DNA from: Bacteroidales bacterium
Lineage (GTDB): Bacteria > Bacteroidota > Bacteroidia > Bacteroidales > Muribaculaceae
Direction of reading: 5' to 3'
Assembly (NCBI GenBank): GCA_900766975.1
Contig: CAAFXO010000002.1
Span: 1-11,502 of the forward strand
DNA: 11,502 bases
This document shows positions 1 to 7,392 of this stretch, one piece after another (position 1 is the first letter of the stretch; each line of letters starts with the position of its first letter). The notes under the pieces are model-generated. The model was not told the origin of the DNA. It searched no databases and saw only the letters and a list, made by a program, of their open reading frames with translations. The position numbers and the translations under genes are program-made.

Positions 1-1951
1 AGCTTTCGAGGCGGGCAGTACCCCATCGATAATCCTTCATTTGGGGGTTGGCGTCGGTGAGTTTCTTAGCCTTATTTAGGTTAAGGCCATCGGCGAGCCA
101 AATATCGGGAGAAGTCGAGAAATTGGCACGTTGCCAAGAGAATACATCCTTGTTTTTAGCTTTGAGGATCTGCGAGAACTCGTAAGTATCGAGCATGACG
201 AGTTCGGGAGCCTTGGGAGCGCCATACTTCAGGAAAGCGAGACCTTGGCGCTTATCGGCGTAAGAGAAAACATTTAGGAGGAGGCGGTCGCCTGCGGCGA
301 TACTGCGATGATCCTCACGGTCAGTATTGCGATAGCGATAACGGATGTCGCGATTACGGCCATCACCGGCAGTAAGGCATACGGGATCCTTTACGCCCTT
401 GGGGTCGAGCACCCAGATGTCATGCTTATCATATACGAGGAGGTCGGCGTCACCCTCGGACCAACCGGCGATGCCATAATTTTCGGCAGGCGAAGGGTGG
501 CGGTCATCGACATCCCAGAGGGGATAAGGCACTTTCTCGCTGACACATACCGACTTGCCGGCGGCAGTGTCATAGACATAATAATTGCGGTCGCGGAACC
601 AGACGACATACTTGCCGAGGGGGGAGAGGGAGGCGCCGGTGCCACGGAGGCAATCGCCGATATACTTATTTTCACCGGTATTTACGTTGACCAGTTCCAT
701 ACGAACCGGGGCAAAATAATCCCACTGATAAGAGACGATCTTGTCGGCAGGGTTGGTAACGAGGGCATAATCGCCATCCCATCTGTTGGGAGCCTTGACA
801 TCGCCATAGAAGCAATCGGAGATCAGAGTAGACTTATAAGACTCGACATCGATAGCCACGGGATAAGAGCACTCGCGGATCTGCTTGAGGAGGTTCTCCT
901 CCATCGGGGGATTGAAGGGCTTATTCCATACCCAGATATCGAGTTTGCCATGTTCGAAATCGACGATAGTCGTATCGTCGGGGGCGATGATGGGAGCGAC
1001 GCCGGCGATAAGTCTGCGGCCATCGTGAGAGAAGGAGAGCTTGGTATACTGGTTGGGCACGAGATCGCCATCCTTCTCATTCTTATATTTGAGGTTAATC
1101 TCAACGGGGGAAGAGAGGGTGTTCTGCAGGTTGCTCAGATAGATGGTGGCACGCTTCGTACCGGTCTTGACAGAATCGTCGGAGGCGGTATAAGCGAGTC
1201 GCGAACCGGCCTCATCAAAAACGGGAGCGCTATAGAAGCGACGGTCGCGATCGATGATAGTATAAGAAGTATCGGGGAGAGCGAAGACTCCGATACCATC
1301 GGTGGCGATGGAATCCTTCTCCGGTTTGCGGATATTTATGGCGAGTTTTGAGCCATCGCGAGAGAAGGAATAATCCTTGACCCAACGAGTCACCTTCCGG
1401 ACACGATTTTCGAGGTTTAGAAGCACGAGTGGACGTCCGGCCTCCTTATCCTTTAGTTGCTTGGGGGTGATGAGCGAGGTGTCGCAAGAACGGAAAGCGA
1501 CCCAGCTACCGGCATCCTTAGCCAACTTATAATCAGTAACATCGGCGATTTTGGTCACCTTAAGAGTACGCAGATCGACGATAGCGAGAGAATCTTGCGG
1601 GAGATCCATATCCTTCTTCTTATCGATCTTCGCCTGACGAGTCACGGCGAAAGGGGCTTTGATCTGAGCGATAGCCCATCGAGAGTCGGCAGAGATGGTG
1701 ACCTTATAGCCACGTTCTATGTTTACACGCTTGCCGGTGCGTGTATTATAGAGAGTCAGCATATCATCCCCCTCTTGAGGGCGGATAGAGAATGCCGACC
1801 AAGCGCCATCGCGGCTGACAGCGAGGTTTGCGACCCGATTCCAGGCATCGAAATCATCGTGCGACAAAGCCTTCTTCTGTGCCGAAGCCGGAGAAGAGAA
1901 GAGAGCGAGTGCTAACGAGGCACATACGAAACAAATATATCTAAGATTCAT
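1..1951 (-). CDS. Secreted S9-family (prolyl oligopeptidase-like) serine peptidase, N-terminal part only
   Basis: This frame is open from the ATG at 1951 to the left edge, giving 650 residues without a stop; the rest of the gene is outside the window. Residues 1-24 form a signal peptide ending SPASA before QKK, so export to the periplasm or surface is likely. The following sequence consists of repeated beta-strand segments with 'SRDG', 'SADSRW' and 'SHDG' turns, as in the beta-propeller that precedes the hydrolase domain of S9 peptidases. Near the edge, residues 635-648 (NPQMKDYRWGTARL) resemble the segment that joins propeller to catalytic domain in Bacteroidetes S9 proteins. The Ser-Asp-His catalytic residues would lie beyond the edge and cannot be checked. 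Family assignment is from remembered family patterns; substrate is unknown. It lies 52 bases after ribBA with no promoter seen between them, so it may be cotranscribed. The start is supported by the signal peptide beginning directly at this ATG. Confidence 0.8.
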   Translation of the reverse strand, partial: MNLRYICFVCASLALALFSSPASAQKKALSHDDFDAWNRVANLAVSRDGAWSAFSIRPQEGDDMLTLYNTRTGKRVNIERGYKVTISADSRWAIAQIKAPFAVTRQAKIDKKKDMDLPQDSLAIVDLRTLKVTKIADVTDYKLAKDAGSWVAFRSCDTSLITPKQLKDKEAGRPLVLLNLENRVRKVTRWVKDYSFSRDGSKLAINIRKPEKDSIATDGIGVFALPDTSYTIIDRDRRFYSAPVFDEAGSRLAYTASDDSVKTGTKRATIYLSNLQNTLSSPVEINLKYKNEKDGDLVPNQYTKLSFSHDGRRLIAGVAPIIAPDDTTIVDFEHGKLDIWVWNKPFNPPMEENLLKQIRECSYPVAIDVESYKSTLISDCFYGDVKAPNRWDGDYALVTNPADKIVSYQWDYFAPVRMELVNVNTGENKYIGDCLRGTGASLSPLGKYVVWFRDRNYYVYDTAAGKSVCVSEKVPYPLWDVDDRHPSPAENYGIAGWSEGDADLLVYDKHDIWVLDPKGVKDPVCLTAGDGRNRDIRYRYRNTDREDHRSIAAGDRLLLNVFSYADKRQGLAFLKYGAPKAPELVMLDTYEFSQILKAKNKDVFSWQRANFSTSPDIWLADGLNLNKAKKLTDANPQMKDYRWGTARLES

Positions 1952-2003
1952 AGAAAGGAGGGATTATGAGAGTGAAGATGAGAGAGAACAGTCTATATAA
2001 AAA

Positions 2004-3209
2004 TTACACCTTGTGGAGGTTATGGCCCATACGTTGCTTTTTGGTGGTCATATATCTCTTGTTATAGGGATTGGGTTCCACTTCGAGTGGAACGATTTCG
2101 GAGATACGGACACCATACCCTTCGAGGCCGATACGTTTTACGGGGTTATTGGTCATCAGCTTCATATTACGGATGCCGAGTGCATGGAGGATATTAGCAC
2201 CGACGCCATAATCGCGTTCATCAGCCTTATGGCCGAGGTGGAGGTTTGCATCGACGGTATCGAGGCCATTTTCCTGGAGTTTATAAGCGGCGATCTTATC
2301 CATCAGGCCGATACCTCTGCCCTCCTGATTGAGGTAAATGATCGCTCCGCGTCCCTCCTGTTCGATACGTTGCATGGCGAGATGGAGTTGTTCGCCACAC
2401 TCACATCTCATCGAGCCGAAGATATCCCCGGTCATGCAAGAGGAATGGACGCGAACGAGCACGGGGTCATCTCCGGCGACATCCCCCTTGATTAGGGCGA
2501 TATGTTCGAGGCCGTTATCCTTCTGGAGGAATGGGATAAGGTGGAAATGGCCGTAAGCAGTAGGCATATCGACCTCTTCGCCTCGGATCACGAGGGACTC
2601 GGTGGTGAGGCGATAGGCGATAAGGTCACGGATGCTGATAAGTTTGAGTCCCCACTCATCGGCGCGTCGGCGGAGTTCGGGGAGGCGCGCCATCGAACCG
2701 TCATCGCTCATGATCTCCATGAGGGCAGCAGCGGGGAAGAGACCGGCGAGTCGAGCCAGGTCAACAGCAGCCTCAGTGTGGCCGGCACGTTGGAGGACGC
2801 CTCGATCCTGGGCATAAAGGGGGTTGATATGACCGGGGCGGCCGAATGTAGCGGGGGTGGAATTGGGGTCGGCAAGAGCGCGGATGGTGGCAGCGCGGTC
2901 TTGGATTGAGACCCCGGTGGAACACCCCTCGAGCTTATCGACAGTCACGGTGAAGGGGGTGCCGAGTACTGACGTGTTATCATCTACTTGATGCGGGAGA
3001 GCGAGTTCCTCGCAGCGATGCATAGTGATCGGGGCGCAGAGAACGCCACGAGCATTTTTGAGCATAAAATTGACATCCTCGGGAGTGATTTTCTCGGCGG
3101 CGATGATCAGATCGCCTTCATTCTCGCGATCTTCATCATCGACTACGACGACGAACTTACCATTACGGAAATCTTCAAGAGCTTCTTGGATGCTATCAAG
3201 TTTGATCAT
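2004..3209 (-). CDS. ribBA: Bifunctional 3,4-dihydroxy-2-butanone 4-phosphate synthase / GTP cyclohydrolase II
   Basis: RibBA supplies both starting intermediates of riboflavin synthesis in the cytoplasm: the RibB half converts ribulose 5-phosphate to 3,4-dihydroxy-2-butanone 4-phosphate, and the RibA half opens GTP. Residues 1 to about 205 are the RibB domain, with the acidic metal/substrate motif DDEDRENEGD at 24-33 and RAGHTEAAVDLARLAG at 141-156. Residues from about 215 are GTP cyclohydrolase II, with the three expected zinc cysteines C258, C269 and C271 in SSCMTGDIFGSMRCECGEQ, then NQEGRGIGL at 294-302 and DERDYGVGA near 330-338. The C-terminal KKQRMGHNLHK is usual in Bacteroidetes homologues. 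At 401 residues it is full length and no key residue is missing. The ATG at 3209 places the first residues where the family normally starts. It begins 45 bases after rsmD. I see no FMN riboswitch, so control by flavin is not evident here. Confidence 0.97.
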   Translation of the reverse strand: MIKLDSIQEALEDFRNGKFVVVVDDEDRENEGDLIIAAEKITPEDVNFMLKNARGVLCAPITMHRCEELALPHQVDDNTSVLGTPFTVTVDKLEGCSTGVSIQDRAATIRALADPNSTPATFGRPGHINPLYAQDRGVLQRAGHTEAAVDLARLAGLFPAAALMEIMSDDGSMARLPELRRRADEWGLKLISIRDLIAYRLTTESLVIRGEEVDMPTAYGHFHLIPFLQKDNGLEHIALIKGDVAGDDPVLVRVHSSCMTGDIFGSMRCECGEQLHLAMQRIEQEGRGAIIYLNQEGRGIGLMDKIAAYKLQENGLDTVDANLHLGHKADERDYGVGANILHALGIRNMKLMTNNPVKRIGLEGYGVRISEIVPLEVEPNPYNKRYMTTKKQRMGHNLHKV

Positions 3210-3254
3210 GATTGATTAAAATTCTTAATATTGTGGGGATAAAATTTGAAAACG

Positions 3255-3824
3255 TCAGGAAACGGGAGAGGTTTGGGAGGAGAGAGAGGAATTGACTTGG
3301 AAGAGGGAGAAATTGACCGAGCCGTATGCGATATGGCGGAAGAAGCCGGGGAGCGACGAGAAGTCATGGTTCTTGTTGTGCTCCACGACGACAATGGTAC
3401 CCTCCCGCACGAGAGGGGAGTTAAGGATCAGGGATGGAATTTCGGCGAAACGGGGATGGTCATAAGGAGGATCGGCGAAGACGAGGTCGAAAGCCTCGGA
3501 AGCTCGTTCGATAAAACGGAACACATCGCCACGGAGGGGAGCGAGGACCTTATCCCCGAGTTTTTCCTTAACCGAACGGATAAAAGCAGACTGGACTGCA
3601 GCCTGCTCTACGGCGACGACGCGCCGTGCGCCACGAGACACGAACTCCCAGCTGATGGCGCCGGTGCCGGCGAAGAGGTCACATACTGAGATATCCTCGA
3701 AATCCACCAGATTCTCGAGCACGTTGAAGATATTTTCGCGCGCGAAGTCAGTGGTGGGTCGGGCGGTAATATTCTTAGGGACGTCGAAACGGCGTCTGCC
3801 ATATTTTCCTCTTATTATTCTCAA
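3255..3824 (-). CDS. rsmD: 16S rRNA (guanine(966)-N(2))-methyltransferase RsmD, TTG start
   Basis: This is a class I SAM-dependent methyltransferase expected to methylate N2 of G966 in 16S rRNA during small-subunit assembly. The N-terminus reads RIIRGKYGRRRF, the family's standard opening, followed by RPTTD at 22-26. The SAM-binding motif DLFAGTGA is at 49-56 and the catalytic DPPYD motif at 118-122. Its 189 residues match the usual size; the last 15 or so are Ser-rich and poorly conserved. The codon at the family start position is TTG (3822-3824). No ATG or GTG lies in frame between it and the upstream stop, and the predicted protein has no internal methionine at all, so a TTG start is the only reasonable choice. 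It follows a DUF3822 gene, a pairing I recognise from other Bacteroidetes, but 132 bases separate them and two hairpin repeats sit in that gap. Confidence 0.93.
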   Translation of the reverse strand: MRIIRGKYGRRRFDVPKNITARPTTDFARENIFNVLENLVDFEDISVCDLFAGTGAISWEFVSRGARRVVAVEQAAVQSAFIRSVKEKLGDKVLAPLRGDVFRFIERASEAFDLVFADPPYDHPRFAEIPSLILNSPLVREGTIVVVEHNKNHDFSSLPGFFRHIAYGSVNFSLFQVNSSLSSQTSPVS

Positions 3825-3838
3825 GATCTTTATTTTTA

Positions 3839-3925
3839 GGGTCGGAAGCCGAACTTCCGACGGCGGTAGGTAAATCTGATTTTGCTTTTGGGTCGGAAGC
3901 CGAACTTCCGACGGCGGTAGGTAAA
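3839..3925. repeat. Tandem pair of identical 36-base hairpin repeats
   Basis: Two identical 36-base copies lie at 3839-3874 and 3890-3925, separated by 15 bases (period 51). Each contains a perfect inverted repeat, GTCGGAAG / CTTCCGAC, with a 5-base loop (3841-3848 with 3854-3861, and the equivalent in the second copy). They fill most of the gap between DUF3822 and rsmD. On the transcribed minus strand the stem is followed by CC and A-rich sequence rather than a U-tract, so they do not look like intrinsic terminators. The structure resembles a REP-type dispersed extragenic palindrome or an mRNA processing/stability element; which one cannot be told from one locus. Because 51 is a multiple of three, both copies stay open in the rsmD frame, but there is no start codon there. 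Confidence 0.9.
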
Positions 3926-3956
3926 ATTAATAGGGAGGAGGGAGTGGAAGGAGTGG

Positions 3957-4769
3957 TTAGTCTCGTCTTAGCATTAGGGCTCCGGCGAGGGGCATTGATA
4001 CCTTGGTGCTCAGGGTGGGTAGCATGGTAAGCATCACGAAGTCTATCTGCTTTCGGAGTTCATCGATGAGTTGATTTTTGATATCACGGATGCCGGATAG
4101 AGAGATCTGGGTGGTACGCGGATCGAGGTTATAGACATTCATGATATTGAAGAGATGATATTGTATATCAGCGGGGTCGTGCCAGGAGTGAGTAGCCCCC
4201 ATAATGAGGTTACGGCGATCGAAAGCGACGAAATCGGCCTCATTGTCACGGACATCGATATAGACGCGAGTCATATCGGAACTTCTGTCGCGGAAACGCT
4301 GAGCCATCACGGCGAGGTGGGAATGGATCCGAGACCCGGGGAAAGTACGCTGCAAGAAGGCGTTGAGACCCGGCAGGAGGGAGAAGAGCGCCGTGGCGTC
4401 GTCGACTTGAGAGGAAGATATATCCTGAGGTTCAGCACTATACACTCGATTGAAGAGGGTGTCGATTTGCTCTTCATCCTCCTCCACCATCGAGGTAGGC
4501 ACCCAGATGGTGTGGGGGGCTACGATGACAATATCGGCGGAGAAATCGTCGAGCACCTGAGGATGGTCGTAGACCAGATTTTCGATGCGGCTGAGCAGAG
4601 AAGAGGAGTCATCGCGCCAAGACTCGTCGAAGAGGACTTCGAGATCGCGAGTCGGATCGGTATGCTTGAGATATGCACACATTCGTCGGGCAGATATGAC
4701 GCAGATCAGTCGCCAATCCGCCACATCGCCCACACGAACCGCTTGATATGTAGTAGAATCGTTGATCAT
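3957..4769 (-). CDS. DUF3822 family protein
   Basis: A 270-residue soluble protein with no signal peptide or membrane segment. I recognise it as DUF3822, a Bacteroidetes family commonly encoded directly before rsmD, as here. My recollection is that a structure in this family has an actin-like ATPase (ASKHA) fold, but no complete phosphate-binding signature is evident by eye. Features visible are an acidic middle (VEEDEEQ near residue 117), a segment TRVYIDVRDNEADFVAFDRR around 167-186 that resembles a strand-turn-strand edge, and a C-terminus of KVSMPLAGALMLRRD. The biochemical role is unknown. The ATG at 4769 begins one base after the stop of the MATE gene (TGA-T-ATG), so translation is probably coupled. 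A link to ribosome maturation or to RsmD is only an inference from conserved neighbourhood. Confidence 0.8.
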   Translation of the reverse strand: MINDSTTYQAVRVGDVADWRLICVISARRMCAYLKHTDPTRDLEVLFDESWRDDSSSLLSRIENLVYDHPQVLDDFSADIVIVAPHTIWVPTSMVEEDEEQIDTLFNRVYSAEPQDISSSQVDDATALFSLLPGLNAFLQRTFPGSRIHSHLAVMAQRFRDRSSDMTRVYIDVRDNEADFVAFDRRNLIMGATHSWHDPADIQYHLFNIMNVYNLDPRTTQISLSGIRDIKNQLIDELRKQIDFVMLTMLPTLSTKVSMPLAGALMLRRD

Positions 4770-4770
4770 A

Positions 4771-6075
4771 TCACAAAGTTAATGAAATCCTTTGAAATTT
4801 CATAAAACAAGCGGCCAATAAAATGCCACGAAGTAGTAAATAAGTTTCAAAAGCGAGCCAGAGGAGGGAATTTGAGGGTAAAGATTGGCTTCCACCGGGG
4901 ATAAAAGCGATGGCAACGAAAGCCGAAGTAGCGATCAGAGTCGTAACGAGGAGGTCACGGCTTCTGGCAAGTCCGATGAAGACGCCGTCGAAGATAAAAG
5001 CGGAGACGGTGATGGGAGGGAGTAGAGCGAGCCAGAGGTGCATATCAGCCACGGCGAGACGGACCTCGTTGACGTCGGTGATGAAAGCGACGATAATGTC
5101 TGGGAGGAGGATATAGATAAGCAGGAATATCACCGCCATGGCAGCGCCCCACCCCAACAGCGCCTTTACGCCGCGGCGTATGGCTATGAAGTCTTGAGCA
5201 CCGGCGGCTTTTCCGACGATTGCCTCGCCGGCGAAAGCGAAGCCATCCATAAAATAGGAGAAGAAGAGAAAGAACTGCATCATCACGGCATTTGCGGCGA
5301 GGGTGATCTCACCGATGCGCGAGCCTATAGATGTCATGATCAGTGACACCGCCATGATGCAAGCGGAGCGGAAGAAGAGGTCGGTATTTACTTTGAAGAA
5401 TCTGCCCCACGCCACACGTCTGCCACACTCTTGATCGGGGAGTCGACGGAGTCGAGCGGCGACGAAAGCGACAGCGGCGACGAGGCCAATCCAGTTGGCG
5501 GTGAGAGTGCCGTAAGCCACACCGGGAAATCCGAGGTTGAATCCCCAGACGAACGAGATGCTCAGCGCGATGTTGATGACATTGATGCCGACAGCTATGA
5601 GCATCGGCACGAGAGTGTTCTGCAAGCCGATGAACCAACCGGATATCGCCATGATAGCCAGCTGAGCCGGGGCAGCCCAAAGACAAATCTCGAAATATTG
5701 AGAAGCGAGAGGAGCCACCTCGGGAGCGGGGTCGAGTATCAAGAAGAGGAGTCGGCGCAGAGGAGATATGCAGCAGATGGCTACGAACGCGATGGCAAGG
5801 GCAATGGTAAGAGCCTTGCGCAAGACATCGCGAGTCAGGTCATAATGCTCAGCGCCGAAAGCCTGAGCGGTCATTCCGGTGGTGCCTGCGCGCAAGAAAC
5901 CGCAGAGCCAGTAGATGACATTGAGCATCATCGCACCGAGCGCCATAGCCCCGATATAGGAGGGGCTACCGAGGTGTCCGGCGATGGTGGTATCGCACAG
6001 TCCCAATAGAGGGACTGTGATATTATTGACGATAGCCGGCAGGGCGAGGCGCAGGATACGTTTATTCAGAGACAA
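4771..6075 (-). CDS. MATE family multidrug/cation antiporter, TTG start
   Basis: An inner-membrane transporter of the MATE family (MatE fold, DinF-like branch), which exports organic cations or other small molecules using a Na+ or H+ gradient; the substrate cannot be predicted. The sequence has about twelve hydrophobic segments in two halves. The N-terminus carries the family hallmark RLALPAIVNNITVPLLGLCD (residues 9-28), followed by TTIAGHLG at 29-36. The second half begins near 229 with a further hydrophobic block, and GEAIVGKAAGA at 283-293 matches the conserved loop. It has 434 residues, near the family norm. The start is unusual: the frame has a stop at the end of ansA and no ATG until residue 44, which would delete the first helix. 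The best starts are TTG at 6073-6075 or the CTG two codons later, which aligns with family members starting M-N-K. It lies 28 bases after ansA and one base before DUF3822. Confidence 0.92.
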   Translation of the reverse strand: MSLNKRILRLALPAIVNNITVPLLGLCDTTIAGHLGSPSYIGAMALGAMMLNVIYWLCGFLRAGTTGMTAQAFGAEHYDLTRDVLRKALTIALAIAFVAICCISPLRRLLFLILDPAPEVAPLASQYFEICLWAAPAQLAIMAISGWFIGLQNTLVPMLIAVGINVINIALSISFVWGFNLGFPGVAYGTLTANWIGLVAAVAFVAARLRRLPDQECGRRVAWGRFFKVNTDLFFRSACIMAVSLIMTSIGSRIGEITLAANAVMMQFFLFFSYFMDGFAFAGEAIVGKAAGAQDFIAIRRGVKALLGWGAAMAVIFLLIYILLPDIIVAFITDVNEVRLAVADMHLWLALLPPITVSAFIFDGVFIGLARSRDLLVTTLIATSAFVAIAFIPGGSQSLPSNSLLWLAFETYLLLRGILLAACFMKFQRISLTL

Positions 6076-6103
6076 AGGCGAGAGAAGGAGGGAGGGAAAA
6101 GGG

Positions 6104-7243
6104 TCAATTCATTTCGCCGACGAGGGGTATTTCCACCATCTCCTTGACACGCTCGATAGGATAATTCTGACCGAAGAGGAACATCAGTTTGGTGATGGCA
6201 GCCTCGGAGGTAAGGTCATGTCCCGGGATCACACCGGCGCCATAGAGCACGGATCCGGTCTGATAGCGCAATGGGTCAACCATACCATTGTCACACTGAG
6301 AGACATTGACGATCACCAAGCCTCGTTCCACAGCCTCACGAATGGTGCGGATGAACTCAGGATCCGTAGGAGCGTTACCGGCGCCGTAGGTCTTGAGGAC
6401 CACCCCCTTAAGGCCGGGAGTATTGAAAGCGTGACGGATCATATTGACAGTGATGCCGGGGAAGAGGTTGAGGTACATCACATTTGTGTCCATGCCATAA
6501 TGCACTATCAGAGGCTCGTCAGAAGAAGGAGTCCAGAGCATTTCCTGACGGAAAGTGATGCCCATACCTATCTTGGCGAGACGGGGGAAATTGCTGCTTT
6601 TGAAAGCGTTGAAATTGTCGGCGCTATACTTGGTGGCGCGATTGCCGCGCCAGAGATAATTTTCGAAGAGGATAGCGACTTCGCGGAGCATGGGGGAGCC
6701 GTCGGCACGACGAGCAGCCGCCACCTGAAGAGATGTGATAAGGTTTTCCTCGCCATCTGTGCGAACTTCGCCGATGGGGAGCTGGCTACCGGTGATGACC
6801 ACCGGCTTGTTGAGGTTCTCGAGCATAAAGCTGAGTGCAGAGGCAGTATAAGCCATGGTGTCAGTGCCATGAAGCACAACGAAGCCATCATAATCGGCAT
6901 AGAAATTTTCGATGACAAAAGCGATATCCTGCCAGTGAGAGGGGGTCATCGCCGAGCTGTCGAGAGGGATCTCGAATTGGAAACTATCGATGGTGTAGTC
7001 AAGGCGCTTGATCTTGGGAACATTGTCGATAAGATACTCGAAATCAAAGGGTTCGAGGGTATGATTGTCGGGATTTTCGATCATACCGATTGTTCCGCCG
7101 GTATAGATGATCAAGATGCGGGGGCGAGACAAGTCACCGCTGCCTGCCGACTCGTCAGACAATGATTTGATCTTCATACGAAGAGAATCTTTAGAGATAT
7201 CACGGAATCTGTCGAGAGACTCCAAATTCAGGATAGCACTCAT
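6104..7243 (-). CDS. ansA: Type I (cytoplasmic) L-asparaginase
   Basis: Hydrolyses L-asparagine to aspartate and ammonia. With the ATG at 7243 the product has 379 residues. The first catalytic motif YTGGTIGM is at 47-54, with the nucleophilic Thr at 48. The second, HGTDTMAYTASALSFMLEN, is at 125-143, and ITGSQLPIGEVRTDGEENL follows at 150-168. VIVNVSQCDNGMVD near 310-323 and the C-terminus also match E. coli AnsA in order and spacing. There is no signal peptide, consistent with the cytoplasmic type I enzyme. Relative to E. coli AnsA there is an extra N-terminal stretch of about 35-40 residues rich in Leu, Ser and Asp, of unknown role. A TTG at 7288 would add 15 residues, but it lies within the predicted -7 promoter element and is therefore rejected. 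This is the first gene of the cluster running left to the window edge. Confidence 0.95.
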   Translation of the reverse strand: MSAILNLESLDRFRDISKDSLRMKIKSLSDESAGSGDLSRPRILIIYTGGTIGMIENPDNHTLEPFDFEYLIDNVPKIKRLDYTIDSFQFEIPLDSSAMTPSHWQDIAFVIENFYADYDGFVVLHGTDTMAYTASALSFMLENLNKPVVITGSQLPIGEVRTDGEENLITSLQVAAARRADGSPMLREVAILFENYLWRGNRATKYSADNFNAFKSSNFPRLAKIGMGITFRQEMLWTPSSDEPLIVHYGMDTNVMYLNLFPGITVNMIRHAFNTPGLKGVVLKTYGAGNAPTDPEFIRTIREAVERGLVIVNVSQCDNGMVDPLRYQTGSVLYGAGVIPGHDLTSEAAITKLMFLFGQNYPIERVKEMVEIPLVGEMN

Positions 7244-7285
7244 TATAAAAAAATGTGATTCAATGGTATAGTATTTAATAAAGTG

Positions 7286-7316
7286 CAAAGATAGTAAATA
7301 TTTTATAAAAAAAATA
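7286..7316 (-). promoter_or_regulatory. Bacteroidetes-type promoter for ansA and following genes
   Basis: The minus strand has TATCTTTG at 7293-7286, a perfect match to the TAnnTTTG -7 element of the Bacteroidetes primary sigma factor. The -33 position (7316-7313) reads TATT, a weak match to TTTG. It lies in the T-tract and stem base of the preceding terminator. Transcription would begin at about 7280, leaving a leader of roughly 37 bases before the ATG at 7243. The surrounding bases TTACTAT-TTTGCACT are shared, apart from one position, with the promoter at 8594. Confidence 0.65.
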
Positions 7317-7350
7317 GGGTTGTGACACTAAAAAGAGTGACACAACCCTA
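7307..7350 (-). terminator. Intrinsic terminator of the 373-residue secreted protein gene
   Basis: On the minus strand TAGGGTTGTG pairs with CACAACCCTA (10 base pairs), followed by an A-A mismatch and four more pairs. The loop has six bases, and eight consecutive T residues (7314-7307) follow the stem. This is a textbook rho-independent terminator, 43 bases after the stop codon at 7393. Confidence 0.92.
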
Positions 7351-7392
7351 TATATTCCCCAAAAAGTATTCTATAACTTACTCAAGGAGAGA

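Noticed and set aside
308..1915. Long plus-strand open frames opposite the S9 peptidase
   Set aside because: They mirror the codon bias of the minus-strand gene (GAT/ATC and GCC/GGC pairs), have low-complexity Ile/Asp/Gly-rich translations and match no family, whereas the minus strand encodes a signal peptide and propeller.
2013..2909. Plus-strand frames opposite ribBA
   Set aside because: RibBA on the minus strand is complete with all catalytic motifs; the opposite frames are codon-bias shadows. The same reasoning removes the plus-strand frames opposite rsmD, DUF3822, MATE and ansA.
3210..3254. FMN riboswitch upstream of ribBA
   Set aside because: Only 45 A/T-rich bases separate rsmD from ribBA, far too short for the conserved RFN element, and none of its conserved segments is present.
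3839..3925. Intrinsic terminator after DUF3822
   Set aside because: The hairpins are strong but neither is followed by a T-tract on the minus strand; in either direction the flanks are not terminator-like.
7244..7288. TTG start adding 15 residues to asparaginase
   Set aside because: The TTG is part of the predicted -7 promoter box and upstream of the predicted transcription start; the added residues are not typical of the family.
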